From Gigaspora rosea (Eukaryota > Glomeromycota > Glomeromycetes > Diversisporales > Gigasporaceae): a stretch of 64,000 nucleotides of DNA. The notes under the pieces were generated by a model. It was not told where the DNA came from. It was given only the letters and a program-made list of their open reading frames with translations, and searched no databases. Shown piece by piece: positions 56,645 through 64,000 of the stretch. The stretch spans positions 158,580 through 222,579 of the forward strand of contig QKWP01000358.1 of assembly GCA_003550325.1 (NCBI GenBank), read 5' to 3'. Each line of letters begins with the position of its first letter. The first letter of the stretch is position 1. Made by a program: the position numbers and the translations under genes.

Positions 56645-56812
56645 CTTATACAGCTGTTATGCTCTACTTCTCAAAACAGTGTAGGATTTACACAGCTGTT
56701 ATGCTCTACTACTCAGAACAGTGTGGGGTTTACACAGCTGTTTTACTTCTTCAAACAGTATAGGATATACACAGCTGTTTCACTCTACTCAGGACAGTGT
56801 GCACAGCTGCTA
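56645..56812. repeat. ~42-bp tandem repeat (ACACAGCTGTTATGCTCTAC)
   Basis: CAGCTGT occurs at about 56651, 56693, 56735, 56772 and 56804, each followed by T(A/T)(T/C)GCTCTACT..CTCA(A/G)(A/G)ACAGTGT. Four to five units, the last shortened. The ORF here reads a degenerate peptide repeat but has no other support. Confidence 0.7.
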
Positions 56813-57418
56813 ACTTTGTCATGTGATCTTGTAGCGTTGAATAGCATCGAAGTGGAGTATCTTGTTTGGCAATTTAAAAATTTCTTCACTTTTGGAGAAA
56901 GTGGGTGGGAAGAACCTTTTGATTAGCCAGAAAATAGAATTTCGGGCAACTACAAAAGTAGCGAAAGAAAGCACGAACTTCCCTTCTTGAATCTGTGGCT
57001 TACTTATACTCAATCAATTTCAATGATCTCATCATTATACAAACTAGTAAGTTAGTGGTGTCCAAAAAATTTTGCAGTCATATAACTTTTTTGTAGTGCA
57101 AACCAATTGAATTTTAGGATCAGGTGTAATATAAAAATCATACTTTTTATGATTTTTCATAAAAAATCGCTAATAACTCTAAAGTTTGTCTATGAAATCG
57201 TCTACTGCACAGTAACAAAAAAAATTCCTTGCAAATTTTGGTATTAGTAGCACACTAGTGGCATTCTAACCAAGTGTCTAACCCAAACCCTAACCACATG
57301 ATTTATTACTTTAATTCTTTTGCTTTATTCGATTGTTTTGATTTTTTAACATATGGTGAATTTGACTTCAAATATGATTATCATGAATAGAGGTCCGACT
57401 CAATGAATAATATATATA

Positions 57419-57623
57419 CAGTCGCCTCTCTCTAATCCGAACCTTTCTAAACCGAACACTATTAAACTCTCTCTAAACTGAACAAAATCTTCTAGAACAT
57501 TTATAAATTTTATTATAAAGTTTGGATAAGCTATATATAATTTTTTGAAAACTGAACTTTTCCAAATTTTTATATAGTAAAAAAAAGCAGTCCCAGCAGT
57601 TCAGATTAGAGAGAGTTGACTGT
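57419..57623. mobile_element. Pogo/Tigger-like MITE, 205 bp
   Basis: CAGTCGCCTCTCTCTAATCC, GAAC at the left and GTTCAGATTAGAGAGAGTTG, ACTG at the right are inverted ends, with TA on both outer sides. CAGT..ACTG with a TA target is typical of Tc1/mariner-pogo elements. A relative lies at 1-80. Confidence 0.8.
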
Positions 57624-57785
57624 ATATATATATCTTATTATACAACGAGGTCTATCCTCTAACTCTTTATTAATCAATTAAGAATTACATTTTATAGTTA
57701 TAATTTTAATGAAAAAAGGTGAGGTAGGGGTAAGAGCTACTTTACTCTCGACCTAAGCTGTACTAGACAGGTCGGTCGTAGACCT

Positions 57786-58490
57786 CTAGCTTGCGCGTGA
57801 GTATGTACATCCTTTACTAATATATTTATCTATTTCTAATTGTATCAAAAATTTTTGAAGAGAGGTGATGGGTATTCTATCTATTTTATTAAGTGGAGAG
57901 GGAGCAGGAATAACTAAGTCATGAGTAATTTGACGAGAAGATAGCCAGATCTCGTCGTAGATTATTTTAACTATAAGATGGTGTAATAAAGTGAAGTATT
58001 TAATTTTATCACTTCGTTTATCAAAAGGAGCGAGCGTTGCTATAGTTATAAACCCTAACGGTAGGCCGCGGCTAATGTAAACATTCATAAACACTGATAT
58101 AAATTCTCTTAGATTAGTTACTTGTAGTTCTAGTTCTTCTGCAAGTACTGTAATTACGTCTTTAAGTTGTGATTCTAGAGTAGAGGAGTTGTGTATACAT
58201 GTTATCAGATGGACAATATTTTCTGGTGTGGCGTAACACTTCGGGCATGTATAGTGTGGGTGTTTCTGTGGATCACGGTCATAGAAGATGAGGTGCGTAG
58301 AGAGATCGTCCGCGATTAGTTTGACCTTAAAGTTTTTTATCCTTGAAACAAGGGGGTCTGTATGCAAGGATAGTAGTTTATCTTCTAGACTAAGGTACGT
58401 TAGTGTGTACGTTAATGTCAGCTTGATCTGGATATCGTCAAATACGTTGATCCAATGTTTTATGCAGTTTTGGTTTGTCCATTTGAGATG
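57786..58490 (-). pseudogene. LINE C-terminal region with CCHC-type zinc knuckle
   Basis: The 193-codon open stretch contains CPKCYATPENIVHLITC, a C-x2-C-x8-H-x4-C knuckle common downstream of RNase H in LINE polyproteins. Upstream in a connecting frame, WTNQNCIKHWINVFDDIQIK and LLSLHTDPLVSRIKN lead into it. The region is otherwise without a known catalytic role. Confidence 0.7.
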
Positions 58491-58594
58491 ATTTGTAATA
58501 GCTAGGATATTTTTAGTTACTTTCTTTAGTTGGTATATGCAGAGAGCAGATCTAACATATGGGATAGAATGGTTGGCTAGAAGGCGCTGAGATA

Positions 58595-58990
58595 TTATAT
58601 CAGTATTAAAGATCTCATCCAGTTTGTTAGAGTGGCAAAGGTCTTTTTCAGCCGTACCGTGACCTGCAGATTCATCGTTATGGACTTGACTATTAGTAGT
58701 AAAGGTGAATAGTCTAGCTTATTAGCAATTGATCTAAGATTATATGGTGGTGTTATCATTGTTTTTTCTGGTAGTTTATGCAGTATTGGATTGTTTATAG
58801 TTACTTGGATTTTTGTACATGGTAGACAAGTTGTTAATGTAAATATTAATAACGTTAATCCTGCATGTATTGTATTGGGCCATTTATCGGTAGCAAATCC
58901 TATCGAGAAAGAGGAGCTATTAAAAGAGCATATCGCCAAGGGAAGGTGTTGATTATATGTTGATCGTGGGTAGTAGTTAGAAAATAGATA
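58595..58990 (-). pseudogene. LINE RNase H-like remnant
   Basis: FATDKWPNTIHAGLTLLIFT and TKIQVTINNP align in order with the W-P-x3-R-A-E-L and I-x-T-D-S-Q blocks of LINE RNase H. The acidic residues E and D are replaced (HAG, TINN), so catalysis is lost. This assignment rests on position and a faint motif. Confidence 0.45.
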
Positions 58991-60093
58991 TCACCTTTTT
59001 GTTATTGATTTTGACTATTTCCTCCCAACATTTCTGTAATAGCATCGTAAAAATGTTAAGTGGTCTACTACTGGTCTATTCCTCTTTTCATTAATAGTTA
59101 ATTTGTGGTCATTCGTTTTTGATATGCCTTTCTTTGATTTCACCCTATTTTTTATTGCATTTTTGATATCTGACAAATCCGCTTGCAATATTTTTTTTGA
59201 ATTGACTTTTATTGTAAATGCTCTTTTCTTGAAATGCTTGAAATAACAGTTTTTTTGTTTGATTGTAGGGTCCTTTAGGTTACATCCTAAACATGCTAAC
59301 AGTCTATTATTATCCTCCTTATAGTGCCTTATCTTCAGAACCTCTCCTGTAAGTTCACTAGCTTTCTCCAATATAGCTGTGTTTGTGATTACCCAAGGCC
59401 CAGTAGTTCGATCCCATTTCCTTAGAGTACAAGAATTAGGGTATATAAGTTCTGTTAGGAGATTTGCAGTTGTCCTAATTAAGTCTTGAATCTCTGTGAA
59501 CCAGGCAGGGATACGCCCAGTCGGGATCTTTCCAATATTGTGATGAAATCCTCACTAGTCTAAGAATTTTAAATTATTATAGTTGAGAAATTGTTCAATG
59601 TAGACTACTTCATATAGATTTAGTTTCTCTTTTAATATGTGTGCTTTGGGGTGTTGTAATAACATCTCATTGATCGAAGTACTCCGATTGTTTTTTCTAG
59701 GAATCGGCCATTCATTGTGTTCATTGTGAAGAATTTGTATATCTAGTGAATATAGTGCTAAGACCATTTGGGCGGTATAAGTTTTAAGTTGTTTATGGGG
59801 AAAAGAGATAATGAGTGAAGGATTGACTGATCTGATTGGGCTGAGTCCTGGAGCTTTTGAAGGCGAATTTTAAGAAAGGATCTATCAAAGTCAATGTGAT
59901 TGATATTTTTTACTATGGTCGACGATAGATGTGCTTGTTGTACTTGTGGCAAATATTTTAGAGCGTATATATCTTGGTGATATAAGAAGGAATTTGGAAT
60001 GTTCCTTGAGATCTTTGCTTTGTTTTTTACCAGGCCAGTATATTCCTGTATTAGCAGCTCTAGCTGTTTTTGTGTAAGGAAAGCACTATATAG

Positions 60094-60831
60094 TAGGGAT
60101 GGTAAAGTCTTAAACTAGGACCTAAGGACCTAGGTTTTGGGACTTGGTTTCTTAAAGACTAGGTCCTAATTTTAGAACCTAAGTTTATAGATCCACAATA
60201 GGTCCTAATATAAAATATATAAGAATTTAAAATATGTTAGTAACAAAATAGTAAAATAGTAAATATATTCAACCAATCTAAACTTTTGATAGGGATATTA
60301 TATCTATATACTATAAATAAGTTTAAATATGCTTTACTTAACAAACTGTTCTATTACTGTTCTATTAGTTGTATAACTTAATATTTCAATAATATTTTAT
60401 TGTAAATAAACTTTTTTAGATTGTAAATTTAGTAATATTAAATTCTATATTCAACTAATTAAATTTTTAAATAATTATAATTTAGAATAAAAATGCTACT
60501 AATATTACAATATGTAATCTAATTTTGCTATATCATATAGTATTAATAACAGATAAACTAATGCAAGTTATAATATTATATTGTAATAATTTTTTAAAAA
60601 TAATAGATATATTATAATAAAATGCTTTTTAACTAATTAGTATTTACAATAAACAAAAAATTTTAATTAGAAGATATTAGTAACTGAGTTTAAGAACTTA
60701 ATCATAAATTAATTTTAATCAGATTTAAAGTTTTAGGACTTATTATATAAGGACCCAGTCCTTAGGTTTATGAAATAGGGCTTACAAGTCCTAGGACCAA
60801 GACTGGACTTAAACTAACTTTACTATCCCTA
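60094..60831. mobile_element. Non-autonomous hAT-like element inserted in the LINE, 738 bp
   Basis: TAGGGATGGTAAAGT at the left and ACTTTACTATCCCTA at the right are inverted ends, flanked by an exact 8-bp duplication CTATATAG (60086-60093 and 60832-60839). Subterminal GGACCTAGG/CCTAGGACC words recur inside both ends. Dropping the element and one target copy rejoins the LINE frame (..SYRLYSAFLTQKQ..). The interior is AT-rich, with no transposase. Confidence 0.9.
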
Positions 60832-60839
60832 CTATATAG

Positions 60840-61636
60840 TCTGTATGATAGTCTAGGGATTATGACGCTATTTATTATATAAATTGCTTGTTTCTCGGTG
60901 ATATGTGCTTTGTGCATTTTTGTTATATTCTGCCTAGCCTCTCTCATAATTGTCTTTGTACTTTCGACTAGCCAGGGTCTATTGAAAACTATGCTTCTAG
61001 GTATTTGAATGGTTGTGTAGGTGCAATTGCTGTTATTAGTTGCCCGTTAAAACTTATAGATTTATCCACTACAAAGGAATTTGTAATTAACAGCGATTTC
61101 GTTGAGTTGATCTGTATCCCAGTGAACTTATAGAATGAGTTTGCAACTGATATAATATCCTCTAGCTCCCTTTTACTCTGGGCTACATACAAGGAATCGT
61201 CCATGTAGGCCATTATTGAGGTCTGTATTTCCTTCTGGTGAAGTATAGTAGGTATAGTACTACTGAAGCTTGTGTGTTCGCTATGGATGCGTTTTATTAG
61301 GGGGTCATAGTATATCCTCCATAATATTGGCGAGAAGGTCTCCCCCTGATCAATACCATCCTCTACAGAGTAGGTATTGGTAGGCCCATAGTTTGTTAGA
61401 ACACGATTAGTATGGTTGGATAAGATAAAGTTTAACAGGTTGATGAAGGGAGTTGGAATTCTGATTCTTTTTAAGGCTTCTAATAGGGTTGGTATATGTA
61501 TTAAGTCGAAGGCCTTTGACATATCTTGTAAGAGCAGCCAAAGTTCTCTTTTGTTTGCATGAACATGTTCTAGCATTGATGTAAGTTGTGAGATTGGTAT
61601 CAGAGTAGATTGAAAAGGAAGTGCAGCATAATTCAT
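60840..61636 (-). pseudogene. LINE reverse transcriptase core
   Basis: The 215-codon frame holds RT motifs in order: QDMSKAFDLIH (motif A, D-x3-A-F-D), VEDGIDQGETFSPILW (motif B), AYMDDSLYVA (motif C, DD) and FTGIQINSTKS (motif D). The thumb follows in an adjoining frame: PWLVESTKTIMREARQNITK and IINSVIIPRLSYRLYS. The catalytic aspartates are present, but the frame is broken on both sides. Confidence 0.85.
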
Positions 61637-62529
61637 TGGTAAAAGAACTTCATTGCAAAAAAAGATTGTAGATAAGCGATTTGTGAGTAATTTGGTTAAA
61701 ATTTTTCTTGTGTATTCAATTAGAGTAATTGGTCTAGTGGTGGTGAGGTCGTACTCATATCATTCTTTCTTAGGAATTGGCCAGATGCTTGATTGCAGCT
61801 ATCGTTTCAGAACCTTTTCCCACCTTATATACGCATTTATTAATTCCAAAAGGTGATCTAACGCTATTTTTGGTAGATGCTATAGCATTTCATTGGAGAT
61901 ACCTGTAGGTCCTGGTGCTTTATGTATTGGCGTTTCCGCGATTATATTGAGGAGTTCATCTAATTCGAAGGGCATCATTAATTGTTCCTATTGATATTCG
62001 TTAGAGGGGATAATATCTTTCCTATTCCTTTTGGTAGTTTAGGTCAGGTGGGTTTTCTTTGCTCCATTTACTAAAATAATTTCTAGCAGTCTCCTTAATT
62101 TCTTTTTGGTCTGTGACAACCCCGTCTGGAAGTATTATTTTTTCAAAACTGATATGGTCATTGTTCCTTTTCAGAATACTATCTATCATCCTACTTGTGT
62201 TATCTCTGAAATCATTATATCGCCTATTGGTATAGAATTTTATACATTCTGCTTGTTGTGCATTTTTCTTCCAGTTCCTACTTTTCCATATCGTCGTTTT
62301 GAGTTCTTTTATATTTGTGACTGTGTTTTCATAAGTTTATGAAGGCTTTTGTTAATGTGCTTTAGGGCTGTGTATAACCTGGATGCTTTCATCGACAAGG
62401 TGTAGAAAGTTCTAGGTTTTTGTAGGTAGTCGGAATGTGTGCATCGGCTGCACGTTTAACCACTAATGACCAAACATGCCAATGCTTGTCCAACTGATTT
62501 GGTTGAGTAATCTTCATATTCGACAACTC

Positions 62530-63345
62530 TCAGTTCAATATCTGTTGGGTCTTGTTTGAAAATTTTTCCCATTCTTGTTGTAAGGTTTTTTCATACAAGT
62601 AAATTTTCTGTTTCTTCTTTTTGCTTTGTAGTACAGTAGGAGTAAATTTAGTATACCAGCTGGTTAACAAAATCACGTGATCACTATCTGAAATACTAGT
62701 AGCATTAATTAGATCCGGGGTATCCACCTTCAACAAAAAGTCGGAAGAGACCCAAATATCATCTATCTGTGATCGTAGTCCTCTGCCTTGCCATGTGGGA
62801 TCAGAAATTTTATGGAAGTCAAGTAGGCTACTAAGACTATTCATATTTAGATCTGAAAATATTTGCAATTTTTTTTTTTTAGAAACTGCTTGGTTGGCGT
62901 TGAAATCTCCCAATACTATGCTATGCCAATTTCTAAGTTTTGCTTTTGCAACCCATAGACTTATTTGTTTTTGTGTGCGGTCTGATAATTCTGGGTTGTT
63001 GGAGGGCAGATATACTGCTATTATCCTAGGTCTGTTCCCTGAAAAAAGAAAGTCTATTTGTAGGGCTGTACCAGGGAAGGTATTAATATTATGTATGTAA
63101 GGTTGGACTGAATTGTATACCATTATAGCGGTGCCGAGACTCGCCTCTCTACTTTGCGTTGATTGAGGGATAAAGTGGGATGTAAATATACTATAGTGTT
63201 CATTTGTTAGTGTTATCGCACTGCTATGCTTTAATTTGGTCTCAGATAAGGCTGCAATATGTATGTGCTCCTGTATTCAAAATTCAATCTACATTTGTAA
63301 TTTAGTACTGTTATTAAGACTCCTTATGTTATGAGTTATAATGTT
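62530..63345 (-). pseudogene. LINE APE-type endonuclease
   Basis: On the minus strand: NIITHNIRSLNN, then two in-frame stops, AALSETKL (catalytic E), VLGDFNAN (D/N), IDDIWVSS and SDHVILL (S-D-H) in the usual order. Residues of the active site survive, but stops near 63285 and 63273 break the start of the domain. Confidence 0.85.
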
Positions 63346-63696
63346 CAATCTTTCTTTAATATTTGGAAAGTCTTTCCTATTGTTAATGGTTTGTTCAGGA
63401 CTTGATTCTCAACACTCATTGATTAATTCTTTTTCAGGATCTGGCCCTTGTGTGTTAATGGTTGGTTGGGTTGGTTCGTTCCCTTGTATGGGTGTATCAA
63501 TATCAATTTCAGCTTCCTCAAAAAGTTCCCAACTCAGCATTGAGAGGGATGTAAGCTAGAAGGCAAAGTCTGGAATTACTTCTAATTCTAGGTTCTGTTT
63601 CAGAAAATCTATAGCTGATGGGATCTCCATTAGCAAATTTTCTATATAGATATATATTGATTACTAACTGGTAAGATATATATCGATATTCAACAC

Positions 63697-63800
63697 CCCT
63701 ATCGATTACTATCGATAGTGATAGTAATCGATTAATATCCGGTTAATACCCTATCGATTACTATCGATAGTGATAGTAATCGATATATATCCGGTTAATC
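63697..63800. repeat. Two tandem 52-bp units, each a near-palindrome
   Basis: CCCTATCGATTACTATCGAT, AGTGATAGTAATCGAT..ATATCCGGTTAAT occurs at 63697-63748 and 63749-63800 with few changes. Each contains a ~32-bp near-palindrome built from ATCGATTACTATC. It lies just beyond the 5' part of the LINE. Confidence 0.8.
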
Positions 63801-64000
63801 AATATATATTGAATATGATATCAATTAATAATTATTATATTCACATAATCATACTTTTTGCAAATTTTTAAACGTTTTATAGGTTTTCACAAGTTTTCGC
63901 AATTTTTTAATATAAAATTTTATTTTTTTTTTTATTATTATTATATTTTAAAATATTACATATTTTATTATAAATTATTATAAAAAAATGTCAAAAAAAA
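63801..64000. other. AT-rich end of the window
   Basis: Poly-A/T and ATTATTAT words only; no feature supported. Confidence 0.6.

Larger units (their letters stand above)
57636..63635 (-). mobile_element. Decayed LINE (non-LTR retrotransposon)
   Basis: Read on the minus strand, the order is: linker (63635-63350), APE-type endonuclease, reverse transcriptase, RNase H-like region and a C-terminal zinc knuckle, ~6 kb less a 738-bp insertion. Stops and frame changes break it in many places, including two stops near the start of the endonuclease, so it cannot move itself. The 3' end lies near 57636, shortly before a pogo-like MITE. No target duplication or poly-A tail could be confirmed. Its separate coding pieces are listed below. 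Confidence 0.85.

Overview
This is a very AT-rich eukaryotic window with short, intron-dense genes separated by long tracts of transposons, tandem repeats and microsatellites. Introns are small (about 60-360 nt) with GTAAGT/GTATGT-type donors. The gene content is fungal: a Pns1/CTL choline-transporter-like protein, an Ear1/Ssh4-like SPRY membrane protein with PPxY motifs, two F-box-like/leucine-rich-repeat paralogs, an inositol monophosphatase, an HMG-box-like protein and a broken Crinkler-like P-loop NTPase. Together with the repeat load this best fits an arbuscular mycorrhizal fungus (Glomeromycotina, Rhizophagus-like). The lineage call is inference; no marker gene is present.

Layout. 1-5.4 kb: transposon tract with a 1.34 kb hAT-like element and copy A of a 1.2 kb tRNA-headed retroposon carrying a nested MITE. 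5.4-7.4 kb: F-box/LRR gene 1 (+). 7.4-15.1 kb: repeats, including retroposon copy B (-), a palindromic MITE and a short SINE. 15.1-17.0 kb: a zinc-finger-like gene whose metal ligands are eroding (+). 17.2-19.9 kb: the 11-exon choline-transporter-like gene (-), tail to tail with it. 20-32 kb: a gene desert of MITEs, foldback DNA, a 48-bp tandem repeat inside inverted repeats and a 325-bp triplication. 32.3-33.9 kb: inositol monophosphatase (+). 34.0-38.6 kb: a tract bounded by an inverted pair of about 45 bp, holding the Crinkler-like pseudogene. 39.8-41.7 kb: SPRY gene with a 7-nt microexon (-). 44.9-46.9 kb: F-box/LRR gene 2 (-). 48.7 kb: assembly gap. 49.2-49.9 kb: HMG-box-like gene (-). 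50-57.6 kb: repeats. 57.6-63.6 kb: a decayed LINE (-) with endonuclease, reverse transcriptase, RNase H-like and zinc-knuckle regions, split by a 738-bp hAT-like insertion.

Gene models were spliced by eye: exon joins were chosen so that reading frame, GT-AG boundaries and family motifs agree. The transporter (556 aa), SPRY (469 aa), phosphatase (315 aa), F-box (545 and 553 aa) and HMG-like (221 aa) models all close in frame. The genes do not form a pathway. The transporter, SPRY adaptor and F-box proteins could all touch membrane-protein or ubiquitin biology, but nothing here shows that they act together.

The most unusual material is the retroposon set: two complete 1.15-1.2 kb copies with tRNA-like 5' ends, A-rich tails and separate target-site duplications, and a 47-bp truncated relative that may share their 3' hairpin.
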